The position numbers were made by a program, and so were the translations under genes. Shown one piece after another: positions 16,131-28,098 of a DNA stretch of 64,000 nucleotides. The notes beneath the pieces are model-generated. The model saw only the letters and a program-made list of their open reading frames with translations, had not been told where the DNA came from and made no database searches. Source of the stretch: an uncultured Pseudomonadota bacterium (GTDB lineage Bacteria; Pseudomonadota; Gammaproteobacteria; Burkholderiales; SG8-39). The stretch is taken from positions 1 to 64,000 of the forward strand of contig CAIKRR010000076.1 in NCBI GenBank assembly GCA_903829815.1, given 5' to 3'. Every line of letters starts with the position of its first letter. Positions within the stretch are counted from its first letter, which is position 1.

Positions 16131-16437
16131 TCACCACTGCCTCATCAGTACGGCGATCGCCCCGGGTATCGACCCAGGTGACCTGGATGCGGTCGCCCAC
16201 CTTGGCGCCTGCGTAGCTGAACTGGATGACTGGGTTCTTCGATACGGCGGGGCCCCAGCTTGCACTGAAGACGACGCGACCACCGGTCGTTGCCGTGACG
16301 CGCTGGATGAACCAGGCCGGGACCAGCCGACCCGTGGCATCGCGACGCTGACCGGTTTCCATTTCATGCCCGATCAGCACCCGAACCACACACTGGTCGC
16401 CCTCGATACGGGCACGGATGCGCATTGGGTCAGCCAC
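16123..16437 (-). CDS. soxZ: SoxZ, partner subunit of the SoxYZ sulfur carrier
   Basis: SoxZ is a 104-residue immunoglobulin-like protein that dimerises with SoxY. I use the GTG at 16437 as start because it gives the family N-terminus (M)ADPMRIRA, has GGAGGT just upstream within soxY, and overlaps the soxY end by 8 bp. The tracked start is too long. Conserved segments are LIGHEMETGQRRDATG, ASWGPAVSKNPVIQFSY and VTWVDTRGDRRTDEA. There is no signal peptide, as expected, because SoxZ is exported with SoxY. Confidence 0.94.
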   Translation of the reverse strand: MADPMRIRARIEGDQCVVRVLIGHEMETGQRRDATGRLVPAWFIQRVTATTGGRVVFSASWGPAVSKNPVIQFSYAGAKVGDRIQVTWVDTRGDRRTDEAVVSA

Positions 16438-16918
16438 CGCAACCTCCGATCGTGACCTTGATCTCGTGGCGCGCAACCAGTACACGCCCCTCGGCTTTCA
16501 CCAGCGCATAGATATTGGAGGACTCGCCCAGCTTGAAGTTGGTACGAAACGATGGCCGCGTTCCCGCTGGCACCTCGAAGAGCGCGGCTACCGGGGTGGG
16601 GTTCTTCTCGATGTAGAGGCCGATCGACTCGACGCCGGCGAGCGTAGTGGCAATCGATATCGGCACCACCAGCCCGTTTTCCGCGATATCGGGCGTGTTG
16701 CCCCAGGAGACATCGCGGGTTTCAATCACCGCTGTGCCACCCATGGCACGAACCGCCTCGAGGAGCGTACGAGCACCGAACACGCCCTGCGCCCAATCGG
16801 GTGCAGGCGGTGCAGATTGCGCCTGGGCACACGTGCCCAGGGCCAGCAAGGGGCCCGCCGCTCCGAAGAGGGCGACACGGGCGCCGCGATTGACGAATGT
16901 TCTGCGTACTTTGTCCAT
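16430..16918 (-). CDS. soxY: SoxY, sulfur-carrier protein
   Basis: SoxY carries sulfur intermediates on a C-terminal cysteine. The protein ends IGGCGG, the diagnostic flexible GGCGG arm with C160 as carrier residue. The N-terminus has a twin-arginine signal (VRRTFVNRGARVALFGAAG) followed by an AQA-type cleavage site, so SoxYZ should leave by the Tat route. The length of 162 residues is normal. It heads a minus-strand run with soxZ, soxA, soxX, an MDR gene and a Bug receptor. Only 26 bp separate its ATG from tRNA-Leu, leaving very little room for a promoter. Confidence 0.95.
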   Translation of the reverse strand: MDKVRRTFVNRGARVALFGAAGPLLALGTCAQAQSAPPAPDWAQGVFGARTLLEAVRAMGGTAVIETRDVSWGNTPDIAENGLVVPISIATTLAGVESIGLYIEKNPTPVAALFEVPAGTRPSFRTNFKLGESSNIYALVKAEGRVLVARHEIKVTIGGCGG

Positions 16919-16924
16919 GGTGCG

Positions 16925-16932
16925 ATTATACT
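16925..16932. promoter_or_regulatory. Overlapping -10-like elements between soxY and tRNA-Leu
   Basis: The 26-bp gap contains TATAAT on the minus strand (16930-16925) and TATACT on the plus strand (16927-16932). The plus-strand copy is 12 bp before the tRNA, which suits a short-leader tRNA promoter. The minus-strand copy is only 6 bp from the soxY ATG, implying a leaderless message if used. No good -35 was found for either. Confidence 0.35.
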
Positions 16933-16944
16933 GCCAGCCCTACC

Positions 16945-17031
16945 GCCCGGATGGTGAAACTGGTAGACACAGGAGACTCAAAATCTCCCGCCAGCGATGG
17001 CGTGTCGGTTCGAGTCCGACTCTGGGCACCA
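16945..17031 (+). tRNA. tRNA-Leu (anticodon CAA)
   Basis: The 87-nt gene folds as a class II tRNA. The acceptor GCCCGGA pairs with TCTGGGC (one G-U). The anticodon stem GGAGA/TCTCC has loop CTCAAAA, giving anticodon CAA for UUG codons. A long variable arm (CGCCAGCGATGGCGT) is typical of leucine tRNAs. The T loop GTTCGAGTC is followed by an encoded CCA end. Confidence 0.95.
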
Positions 17032-17058
17032 GGCATTCTCTGCCGCTGAACAATTCTC

Positions 17059-19289
<2,231 letters not shown>

Positions 19290-19311
19290 GCGGCGCGAAA
19301 GCTTCGGTGCG

Positions 19312-19317
19312 TATAAT
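19312..19317 (+). promoter_or_regulatory. Candidate -10 (TATAAT) before yajC
   Basis: A perfect TATAAT lies 35 bp upstream of the yajC start codon, in the gap after tgt. No convincing -35 sits 16-18 bp upstream, so an internal promoter for yajC-secDF is possible but weakly supported. Confidence 0.35.
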
Positions 19318-19352
19318 CAAGGGTTTGCCAACCGAACAAGGAAAGTGGCGAC

Positions 19353-19682
19353 ATGCTGATCGAAAACGCGTACGCACAGGGCACCGCAGCTACAGGCGGC
19401 ATCGAGAGCCAGATCATGGGCATGCTGCCCCTGATCCTGATGTTCGTGGTCCTCTACTTCCTGATGATCCGCCCACAGATGAAGCGGCAAAAGGAAATGA
19501 AGGCGATGATCGAATCGTTGCAAAAGGGCGACGAAGTCATTGCCGCCGGTGGTCTGGTCGGGCGTATCGTAAAGCTCCAGGATGCCTACATGACCCTCGA
19601 GATCGCCACCGGCGTTGAAGTGGTCGTGCAGCGTGGCTCGGTCAACACAGCGCTCCCCAAGGGCACGCTGAAGTCTCTCTGA
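19353..19682 (+). CDS. yajC: YajC, accessory subunit of the Sec holotranslocon
   Basis: YajC is a single-pass inner-membrane protein of 109 residues that associates with SecDF. A hydrophobic helix (MLPLILMFVVLYFLMI) is followed by the signature RPQMKRQKEMKAMIESLQKGDEVIAAGGLVGRI and a small beta domain. AAGGAAAG precedes the ATG. Its position between tgt and secD is the classic one. A 169-bp gap separates it from secD, longer than in many relatives. Confidence 0.95.
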   Translation: MLIENAYAQGTAATGGIESQIMGMLPLILMFVVLYFLMIRPQMKRQKEMKAMIESLQKGDEVIAAGGLVGRIVKLQDAYMTLEIATGVEVVVQRGSVNTALPKGTLKSL

Positions 19683-19743
19683 TGTGATCTACTCGCCTCG
19701 ATCCCGACACCGTCGTCGTGGTCGAGGTGCTCGAACGATGGCC

Positions 19744-19774
19744 ACCCGAGTACGACTGCCTGTCGTCCTCGGGT
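19744..19774. other. Hairpin in the yajC-secD gap
   Basis: ACCCGAG pairs with CTCGGGT, and inside it CGAC pairs with GTCG. No T tract follows. It may tune yajC/secD expression. Nothing else was seen in this gap. Confidence 0.35.
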
Positions 19775-19851
19775 GACCGACGCCCGCCAACCGTTGCCAA
19801 CCGCGCAGGGCCCCCGGGCCCGGTGGTTCACCGTCACCCTGAGCCGCTCTC

Positions 19852-21747
19852 ATGAACCGGTATCCGATCTGGGTCTATCTCACCGTCGCCGTGGCACTCG
19901 CGCTGGGTCTGCTCTACACCCTGCCCAACTTCTACGGCGAAACACCGGCCGTGCAGGTCTCCAGTGCACGGGTCACCGTGAAGGCTGACGAGTCGATACT
20001 TGCCCGTGTCGAAGACGAGTTGAAGCGCGCTGGAGTCCCCTACACCGGTGTCCTGCTCGACGCGACCGGGGTACGCGTGCGTTTTGAGTCGGTCGACATG
20101 CAGGGACGTGGCAAGGACGCGATCAACAGCCTGCTCAACCCCGATCCGGCGCAAGCGCAGTTCACGGTTGCGCTCAACCTGATGGCCAACTCGCCCGACT
20201 GGCTGCGCAGTCTGCGCGCACTGCCCATGTACCTCGGTCTGGATCTGCGCGGCGGCGTGCACTTCCTCTACCGGGTCAGTCTCGATGACGCCCTCATCAA
20301 GCGCCTGGACGGCTCCAGCGGCAACATCCGCGCCCAGTTGCGCGAAAAGTCCCTGCGGCACAACGGCATCAGCCGTGAGGGCCGCGCGCTCGTCATCCGC
20401 TTCCGCGATGCCGAGACACGCGACCGGGCGCGCAGCGTGATTGCGGAGAGCTTCACCGAACTCTCGCTCGAACCGCAGGACAGCGAAGGCGAACCACGCC
20501 TGATCGCACGCATCCGGCCCGAGGCCGAGAAGCAGATCCAGGACGACGCGATCAAGCAGAACATCAGCACCTTCCACAACCGGGTCAACGAACTCGGCGT
20601 GTCCGAGCCGGTGATCCAGCAGCAAGGCCTGGACCGTATCCTGGTGCAATTGCCCGGGGTGCAGGACACCGCTCGCGCCAAGGAGATTCTGGGGCGCGCC
20701 GCCACCCTGGAATTCAGGATGGTCGATGCCCATGCCGGCAGCCCCGACTCGCGCGACTATGACGCAAGCAAGATCGAGGCCGCCATCAAGGGCACAGTCC
20801 CGATGGGCACCGAACTGCAATTTGCGCGCAATGAAGGCCGCGGTGGTGCTCGCGGCGAGCCGCTGCTCCTGTCCAAGCAGATCATTCTCACGGGCGATCG
20901 ACTGACCGGCGCCTCGGCCGGCTTCGACCAGAACCAGCGGTCCTCGGTCAACATCGACCTCGATGCGCAGGGCGGCCGCATCATGCGCGACGTGACGCGC
21001 GAAGCGGTCAAGCGGCGCATGGCCGTGCTGCTGGTGGAGAAGGGAGTGCCCGAAGTGCTGACAGCGCCGGTCATCCAGTCGGAACTGGGCAACCGGTTCC
21101 AGATCACCGGGCTCTTCAGCGCGCGTGAGGCAGCCGACCTGGCTCTGCTCCTGCGGGCCGGGTCACTCGCGGCACCCATGGAAATCATCGAGGAACGCAC
21201 TGTAGGCCCGAGCCTTGGCCGCGACAATATCGAGAAGGGCTTCAATTCAACCCTTTGGGGCTTCGTCGCGATCTCGATGTTCATGCTCGTCTACTACGTC
21301 GCCTTCGGCGCATTCAGCGTCGTGGCCCTGTCGGCCAACCTGCTGCTGCTGGTCGCGATGCTCTCCATCATGCAGGCGACGCTCACCTTGCCGGGCATCG
21401 CCGCCATCGCGCTCACCCTGGGCATGGCCATTGACGCCAACGTGCTGATCAACGAGCGCATCCGCGAGGAACTGCGTGCAGGTGCCTCGCCGCAGGCATC
21501 GATTGCAGTGGGCTACGAGCGCGCCTTCGGCACCATTCTCGACTCCAATGTGACCACCCTGATTGCCGGCATCGCGCTGCTACTGGTGGGCTCGGGGCCG
21601 GTACGCGGCTTTGCGGTGGTGCACTGCCTGGGCATCCTCACCTCGATGTTCTCCTCGGTGGTGGTGTCACGCGCGCTGGTCAACCTCGTCTTTGGCCGCC
21701 GGCGACGTCTCGCCAGCGTGCCGATCGGCAACACTGCCTGGGAGTAA
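19852..21747 (+). CDS. secD: SecD, protein translocase subunit
   Basis: SecD uses the proton gradient with SecF to pull exported proteins out of SecYEG. The 631-residue protein has an N-terminal membrane helix (YPIWVYLTVAVALALGLLYTL), a large periplasmic region containing YLGLDLRGGVHFLYRV, and five further helices starting near SLGRDNIEKGFNSTLWG. The RND-like region GMAIDANVLINERIREEL holds the conserved aspartate and the arginine-containing loop of the proton path. Size and order agree with other betaproteobacteria. SecF begins 4 bp downstream. Confidence 0.97.
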   Translation: MNRYPIWVYLTVAVALALGLLYTLPNFYGETPAVQVSSARVTVKADESILARVEDELKRAGVPYTGVLLDATGVRVRFESVDMQGRGKDAINSLLNPDPAQAQFTVALNLMANSPDWLRSLRALPMYLGLDLRGGVHFLYRVSLDDALIKRLDGSSGNIRAQLREKSLRHNGISREGRALVIRFRDAETRDRARSVIAESFTELSLEPQDSEGEPRLIARIRPEAEKQIQDDAIKQNISTFHNRVNELGVSEPVIQQQGLDRILVQLPGVQDTARAKEILGRAATLEFRMVDAHAGSPDSRDYDASKIEAAIKGTVPMGTELQFARNEGRGGARGEPLLLSKQIILTGDRLTGASAGFDQNQRSSVNIDLDAQGGRIMRDVTREAVKRRMAVLLVEKGVPEVLTAPVIQSELGNRFQITGLFSAREAADLALLLRAGSLAAPMEIIEERTVGPSLGRDNIEKGFNSTLWGFVAISMFMLVYYVAFGAFSVVALSANLLLLVAMLSIMQATLTLPGIAAIALTLGMAIDANVLINERIREELRAGASPQASIAVGYERAFGTILDSNVTTLIAGIALLLVGSGPVRGFAVVHCLGILTSMFSSVVVSRALVNLVFGRRRRLASVPIGNTAWE

Positions 21748-21751
21748 TGCC

Positions 21752-22684
21752 ATGGAATTCTTCAAGATTCGCCGTGACATCCCGTTCATGCGGCATGCGC
21801 TGGTCTTCAACGTCATCTCAGGCCTCACCTTTCTCGCAGCGATCTTCTTTCTCTTCAGCCGCGGGCTGCACTTCTCGATCGAATTCACCGGTGGCACCCT
21901 GATCGAGATGTCGTACGCCGGCAGCGCCGATACTGATCGCGTCCGGGCCGCCCTGCAGAAGGCTGGGTTCGAGGACGTCACGGTGCAGAACTTCGGCTCC
22001 TCGCGCGACATACTGATCCGCATGCCGGCCAAGGCTGACCAGACCAGTGCCGACCTCTCGTCGAAAGTGCTCGAAGTGCTGCGTGCCGATGACCCCACTG
22101 CCGAGCGCCGCCGTACCGAATTTGTCGGACCGCAGGTAGGCTCCGAGCTGGCCCGAGACGGACTGATCGCGCTGCTGGTGACCGCCATCGGCATCGTGCT
22201 CTACCTGGCTCTGCGCTTCGAGTGGAAGTTCGGGGTCGCGGCCGTCATCGCCAATCTGCACGATGTGGTGATCATTCTGGGATTCTTCGCGCTCTTTCAG
22301 TGGGAGTTCTCGCTGCCCGTTCTGGCAGCCGTGCTGGCAGTACTGGGCTATTCGGTCAACGAGTCGGTGGTCATCGCCGACCGGATCCGCGAAAACTTTC
22401 GCCGCATGCGGCGCGCCTCGGTCAACGAGGTGATCGACAACGCCATCACGCGCACGATTTCGCGCACCATCATCACCCACGGGTGCACGCAGGCAATGGT
22501 CACCTCGATGCTCTTCTTTGGTGGTGCGGCTCTGCACTATTTCGCATTGGCCCTCACCATCGGCATCCTGTTCGGCATCTACTCGTCGGTACTGGTGATG
22601 GCACCGCTCGTGCGCTGGCTCGGGGTGAAACGCGAGGACCTGGTTCGCGCCGCACCAAAGAAGAAAGACGAGGCGGTTGTCTGA
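21752..22684 (+). CDS. secF: SecF, protein translocase subunit
   Basis: This is the partner of SecD, 310 residues and six membrane helices. The start is the ATG at 21752, right after the secD stop with GGGAG upstream. The tracked ORF extends backwards inside secD without homology. Recognisable features are MEFFKIRRDIPFMRH at the N-terminus, FSIEFTGGTLIEM, FVGPQVGSELARDGLIALL, LGYSVNESVVIADRIRENFR and RTISRTIITHGCTQAMV. It ends in a basic, lysine-rich tail (APKKKDEAVV). Confidence 0.97.
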   Translation: MEFFKIRRDIPFMRHALVFNVISGLTFLAAIFFLFSRGLHFSIEFTGGTLIEMSYAGSADTDRVRAALQKAGFEDVTVQNFGSSRDILIRMPAKADQTSADLSSKVLEVLRADDPTAERRRTEFVGPQVGSELARDGLIALLVTAIGIVLYLALRFEWKFGVAAVIANLHDVVIILGFFALFQWEFSLPVLAAVLAVLGYSVNESVVIADRIRENFRRMRRASVNEVIDNAITRTISRTIITHGCTQAMVTSMLFFGGAALHYFALALTIGILFGIYSSVLVMAPLVRWLGVKREDLVRAAPKKKDEAVV

Positions 22685-22685
22685 C

Positions 22686-23465
22686 ATGGCGACCGGTCCC
22701 GATCGCGCAGACTCAAGCGGTAACCCGGCGAGCAGCCGGCCGGTGGTGGGTGCGCTGAGGGTCTGGGACCTGCCACTGCGGCTTTTTCACTGGTTGCTGG
22801 CCGCGCTCGTGAGCGCCGCTGTAGTGACAGTGAAACTGGGCGGTGATGACTGGATGGTGTGGCACGAGCGCTGCGGCCGCGCCATTCTGGTACTGCTGGC
22901 CTTTCGTCTCGCCTGGGGCTTTGCAGGGAGCCGCGAGGCGCGCTTCCGCACGTTCGTTCGCGGCCCGCGCGCGGTCCTCGCATCGGTGCGCGATCTGCCG
23001 CGCCGCTTGAGCAACCGGTACCGCGGCCACAATCCACTGGGGGGCTGGTCAGTACTGGCGATGCTGGCTGCCCTGATCACCCAGGGCGTGACCGGGCTCT
23101 TCGCCAATGACGACGCCACCTTTGAAGGGCCTCTGGCGGGACGCGTCAGCAAGGCAACCAGCGACTGGTCCACCAGCATTCACACCACAGGCGAATGGGT
23201 ACTCTACGGTCTGGTCGCGCTGCATCTGGCAGCCATCGCCTGGTACTGGCTGCGCAAAGGTGACAATCTGCTCATGCCGATGATCACCGGCGACAAGACG
23301 GTATCAAGCGCGGTATCAAGCGCGACATCAAGCGCCGAGGTCAGCAAGGCCGCGTCGGGAACAGAGACCGCAGGCGGTACCGATGGTGCACGACTGTGGC
23401 TGCGGGCAGTCGTGCTCGCCGCCCTCGCCACTGCATTGGTGCTGCTGCTCACCGCACGGGGCTGA
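22686..23465 (+). CDS. Cytochrome b561 family di-haem membrane protein
   Basis: This 259-residue integral membrane protein resembles prokaryotic cytochrome b561/Ni-hydrogenase b-type subunits. The haem-ligand histidines are likely in RLFHWLLAALVS, WHERCGRAILVLLAFRLAWGF, TSIHTTGEWVLYGLVALHLAAIAWYWL. Four main helices are followed by an SSAVSSATSSAEVSKAASG linker and one extra C-terminal helix (VVLAALATALVLLLTA). The linker DNA is a short tandem repeat of GTATCAAGCGCG-like units. ATG at 22686 is preferred over a TTG inside secF. It converges on a periplasmic cytochrome c', and the two probably exchange electrons. Confidence 0.87.
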   Translation: MATGPDRADSSGNPASSRPVVGALRVWDLPLRLFHWLLAALVSAAVVTVKLGGDDWMVWHERCGRAILVLLAFRLAWGFAGSREARFRTFVRGPRAVLASVRDLPRRLSNRYRGHNPLGGWSVLAMLAALITQGVTGLFANDDATFEGPLAGRVSKATSDWSTSIHTTGEWVLYGLVALHLAAIAWYWLRKGDNLLMPMITGDKTVSSAVSSATSSAEVSKAASGTETAGGTDGARLWLRAVVLAALATALVLLLTARG

Positions 23466-23600
23466 ACACACAACACCAAGCGCAGCGGGCGACAAGCCCG
23501 AGGACTTGGGGCCGGGAGCACACGACAGGAGAGGGGAAGCCCTGAAGCCGCCCCGGCCGCCAGCGACGGGCCCGGGCCGGACACCCACGCTGCCGGTCGA

Positions 23601-24065
23601 TTACTGCGCGCGGTAGGCGTCGTGACACTGCTTGCAGGACGCGCCCACAGCTGCGAATGCGGGCTTGATAGCGGCGAGATCGCCTCCCTTGGACACTGCA
23701 ACCAGCTTGCCGGTCTCTTCCTGGAGCTTCTGGGCCATGCCGAGGAACTTGTCCTTTTCACGGGCGATCTCGGGTTTCATGCGGTGCTTGCCCTGATCGG
23801 CGCCTGCCACCCAGAATGAATCCCAGGGCAGGTGCGAGAAGTGCTCGACCTGCGCTGCGTTCCACTGGAAGACTGCAGCATCAAATGGACGATCTCCACG
23901 CACCATGGCGGCCATCGGGCCCACGTGTTGCCCCATCATGAACAGAGCCGACTGGCGATAGCGCTGAGCGTCCTCGCCCTTGGCCGGGGCGAACGACTGC
24001 GCCTGAGCGACAGACAGCGAGACGAGGGAGCCGACGATGACGCCAGCAACAAGCATTGCTTTCAT
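23601..24065 (-). CDS. Cytochrome c' (class II c-type cytochrome)
   Basis: This is a 154-residue periplasmic four-helix haem protein. The start is the ATG at 24065, with AGGAGA upstream and a signal peptide (MLVAGVIVGSLVSLSVAQA). The tracked start is 43 codons too early. The haem site is at the C-terminus, SCKQCHDAYRAQ, as in cytochromes c' and c556. The N-terminal part contains RQSALFMMGQHVGPMAAMVRG, and a methionine or phenylalanine there may occupy the distal haem face. Roles of the family include NO binding and electron transfer with membrane b561 proteins. The convergent b561 gene supports the latter. Confidence 0.92.
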   Translation of the reverse strand: MKAMLVAGVIVGSLVSLSVAQAQSFAPAKGEDAQRYRQSALFMMGQHVGPMAAMVRGDRPFDAAVFQWNAAQVEHFSHLPWDSFWVAGADQGKHRMKPEIAREKDKFLGMAQKLQEETGKLVAVSKGGDLAAIKPAFAAVGASCKQCHDAYRAQ

Positions 24066-24274
24066 GAGAAATCTCCTGGGTTCTGCAGAGGTTCCAGAGG
24101 GAGGACTCGAACCTGTTCCACCCTCCACCGACGTGCCGGATCGAGGAAAACAGGGTGCAAGGCCGCAGCGCATGAGTCCGGATGATCGGACCACACCGGA
24201 CCGAGACTCTACCGGATGCAGGCAGACAGTGCTCGCTCGGTCAGGATGCCACCCGGTTTCATGCCAGCAGAACC

Positions 24275-25750
<1,476 letters not shown>

Positions 25751-25770
25751 TCAATCACATCAATTCCTGC

Positions 25771-26379
25771 ATGAAGCTGATCGGAACGCACGCCAGTCCC
25801 TATACCCGCAAGGTACGCGTTGTTGCCCTGGAGAAGAAGATCGATCTTGCCTTCGAGATCGACAACCCCTGGGCACCGGACACGAAAGTCCCGATGCACA
25901 ACCCGGCCGGCCGCGTTCCAGTACTGCTGCTCGAGGACGGGACTGCACTCTACGACTCGCGCGTGATCGCCGAATACCTTGATCTGGCCTCACCGGTCGC
26001 ACGACTGATTCCAGCCGACAACCGCGAGCGAATCGAAGTGAAGCGTTGGGAAGCGCTTGCCGATGAGACGCTCAGCGCTGGTGTGCTGATGAGACTCGAA
26101 GGCAACCGCGAACCAGCCCTGCGTAGCCAAGCCTGGATCGCGCGGCAACTGGGCAAGGTCGAAGCCGGCCTCGATACCATCGAGCAGAATCTGGACAGCC
26201 ACACCTGGTGCACGGGCAATTCAGTCACCTTGGCAGATATCGCGGTGGGATGCATGGCGCTGTGGCTCGAGTTCCGCTTCCCGGACACGCCGTGGCGCAA
26301 GACGCGCCCCGCGCTTGACCGACTGGTCAGCCGATTGGCGACGCGCCCGTCGTTTGCCGAGACCCTGCCCGTCGCTTGA
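25771..26379 (+). CDS. Glutathione S-transferase family protein (YibF-like)
   Basis: This is a 202-residue soluble GST. The start is the ATG at 25771, where MKLIGTHASPYTRKVRVVALEKK opens the thioredoxin-like domain. The tracked upstream extension is non-homologous. SPYTRK holds the likely glutathione-activating serine. The N-terminal domain continues with GRVPVLLLEDGTALYDSRVI (cis-proline and glutathione-binding loop), and the helical C-terminal domain includes VTLADIAVGCMALWLEFR. Detoxification or a reductase role cannot be distinguished. It is divergent from purB across a short gap holding a TATACT motif. Confidence 0.9.
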   Translation: MKLIGTHASPYTRKVRVVALEKKIDLAFEIDNPWAPDTKVPMHNPAGRVPVLLLEDGTALYDSRVIAEYLDLASPVARLIPADNRERIEVKRWEALADETLSAGVLMRLEGNREPALRSQAWIARQLGKVEAGLDTIEQNLDSHTWCTGNSVTLADIAVGCMALWLEFRFPDTPWRKTRPALDRLVSRLATRPSFAETLPVA

Positions 26380-26458
26380 TCCGGGGCGCCTGCTGCGCTT
26401 CTCGTACCGGTGGCGTCGCAGCGCACGGCGTATGTTCCTGCGCGCGTCCCTTGCCGGC

Positions 26459-27535
26459 CTACTGGATCACGCCCCCGCCCAGGCAGGCCTCGCCGCGGTA
26501 CAGAACAAACGACTGGCCAGGCGTCACCGCCCACTGTGGCGACATGAAGCGGGCAGCGATGCTATCGGGGGCCGAAAAGTCCATCATGCAGGGTGCATCG
26601 ACCTGACGATAACGGGTCTTGCCGGCGTCGTCCCGATGGGCACAGGGCGCTTCGCCAGCTACCCAGGCGAGGTCTCGTGCGACGAGTTGCTCGCGCCACA
26701 GCAGCGGATGATCGTGCCCCTGCACGACGATCAGCTCATTGCGTTCGATGTCCTTGTGCGCCACATACCAGGGCGAGCCATCGGCATCACGGCGGCCACC
26801 CAGGCCAATGCCCTTGCGCTGGCCGATGGTGTAGAACATCAGGCCGATATGCTCACCCACCGTGACACCCTCGGAGGTCCGCATCGGACCCGGTGAACGG
26901 GGCAGGTAGCGGTTCAGAAATTCGCGAAATGGCCGCTCGCCGATGAAGCAGATGCCGGTCGAGTCGCGTTTGGCATGGACCGCCAGACCCGCCTCGCGAG
27001 CGATGGTACGGACCAGCGTTTTGGGCATTTCGCCCAGCGGAAAGAGCGTACGAGCCAGTTGCGACTGGTTGAGACGATGCAGGAAATAGCTCTGATCCTT
27101 GCTGGCATCGAGTGCGCGAAGCAACTGCATCTGACCGCGTTCGTCCACCCCCACACGGGCGTAATGCCCGGTGGCAATACGACTCGCGCCCATCGCCATC
27201 GCATGATCAAGGAAAGCCCGGAACTTGATCTCGGCATTACAGAGCACGTCGGGATTGGGTGTGCGACCTGCCGAGTACTCGCGCAAAAACTCGCTGAACA
27301 CGCGCTCGCGGTAGGTCTGGGCGAAATTGACCACTTCGAGGTCGATGCCGATCACATCGGCAACAGCGGCCACATCGACCAGATCCTCGCGGGTCGAGCA
27401 GTACTCGCTGTCGTCGTCATCCTCCCAGTTCTTCATGAACAGTCCGATGACGTCATGCCCGGCGCGCTTGAGCAGCAAGGCGGCCACTGCCGAATCGACG
27501 CCGCCCGACATGCCGACCACGATGCGCTCAGCCAT
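26459..27535 (-). CDS. mnmA: MnmA, tRNA-specific 2-thiouridylase
   Basis: MnmA adds sulfur to U34 of tRNAs for Lys, Glu and Gln using ATP and a persulfide relay. The 358-residue form starts [24 protein letters not shown], with the PP-loop SGGVDS. The catalytic cysteines are C in [16 protein letters not shown] and C in [18 protein letters not shown]. The central tRNA-binding region and the C-terminal beta barrel ([16 protein letters not shown]) are complete. Two further in-frame ATGs lie just upstream within a 13-bp tandem repeat, so the exact start is not certain. nudJ is the upstream gene, the usual pairing. Confidence 0.96.
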   Translation of the reverse strand: MAERIVVGMSGGVDSAVAALLLKRAGHDVIGLFMKNWEDDDDSEYCSTREDLVDVAAVADVIGIDLEVVNFAQTYRERVFSEFLREYSAGRTPNPDVLCNAEIKFRAFLDHAMAMGASRIATGHYARVGVDERGQMQLLRALDASKDQSYFLHRLNQSQLARTLFPLGEMPKTLVRTIAREAGLAVHAKRDSTGICFIGERPFREFLNRYLPRSPGPMRTSEGVTVGEHIGLMFYTIGQRKGIGLGGRRDADGSPWYVAHKDIERNELIVVQGHDHPLLWREQLVARDLAWVAGEAPCAHRDDAGKTRYRQVDAPCMMDFSAPDSIAARFMSPQWAVTPGQSFVLYRGEACLGGGVIQ

Positions 27536-27565
27536 TGCAATCATCCATTGCAATCATCCATTGCA
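27532..27565. repeat. 13-bp tandem repeat at the mnmA start
   Basis: CCATTGCAATCAT occurs twice exactly, and a partial third copy (CCATTGCA) follows. The array covers the mnmA start codon and its ribosome-binding region. Each copy contributes CAT, an ATG on the minus strand, so copy-number change would alter the leader and the candidate starts. Confidence 0.85.
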
Positions 27566-27630
27566 GGCATCGATGGCCGCAACGCTGGCGACGCGCCTCG
27601 GTACTCGGCAAGGGCGTGCAAAGCGCGGCC

Positions 27631-28086
27631 TCAACCCAGATGGGTGAGGATATCCAGCGGATACCGACGCCCCGCCAGGTAGTCCTCGACACAGCGCAGC
27701 ACGAGCGGGCTGCGGTGGCGCTTCGCACTGGCGCGTATTTCATCGGGCGTCAGCCACAGCGTGCGCACGATGCCTTCATCCAGAGCACGGCTTGCATCCT
27801 GCTCACCCGAATCACCACAGAAAGCAAACCGCAGGTAAATCACCTCCTCCGGCGCCGCCCAGGCGCGATAGATCCCGACGAGCGCCGCTGGCACGAAATC
27901 GCAGGCCGACTCCTCGAGAACCTCGCGCACGCTGGCCTCCACCAGACTCTCGCCCGGCTCCCAGTGCCCGGCTGGCTGATTGAGCACAAGTTCGCCCTGG
28001 GCCTCTTCCTCGATCAGGAGAAAGCGCCCTGCGCGCTCGATCACCGCCGCGACGGTGACATTGGGCTTCCAAACGTCTCTTGGCAC
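27631..28086 (-). CDS. nudJ: NudJ-like Nudix phosphohydrolase
   Basis: This is a 151-residue Nudix hydrolase that likely removes phosphate from thiamine pyrophosphate analogues, HMP-PP or nucleoside di/triphosphates, as NudJ does. The Nudix box is GHWEPGESLVEASVREVLEES, matching G-x5-E-x7-REVxEE, with alanine at the last glycine position. The N-terminal VWKPNVTVAAVIERAGRFLLIEEE and the C-terminal YLAGRRYPLDIL are also family-like. The order nudJ-mnmA on one strand is widely conserved and supports the assignment over a generic MutT. It follows the aminotransferase gene by 12 bp and may share its transcript. Confidence 0.9.
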   Translation of the reverse strand: MPRDVWKPNVTVAAVIERAGRFLLIEEEAQGELVLNQPAGHWEPGESLVEASVREVLEESACDFVPAALVGIYRAWAAPEEVIYLRFAFCGDSGEQDASRALDEGIVRTLWLTPDEIRASAKRHRSPLVLRCVEDYLAGRRYPLDILTHLG

Positions 28087-28098
28087 GAATGGGCGTCC

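Noticed and set aside
15030-16181. A 383-aa plus-strand ORF opposite soxA and soxX.
   Set aside because: It lies opposite two diagnostic cytochromes. The translation is low in recognisable structure.
24096-24180. A tRNA-like T-arm (GGTTCGAGTCC on the minus strand) in the gap upstream of the cytochrome c' gene.
   Set aside because: Flanking bases do not form a T stem, and no acceptor, D or anticodon arm could be paired.
27532-27565. The 13-bp repeats as a CRISPR-like array.
   Set aside because: Units are directly abutting with no spacers, and too short.
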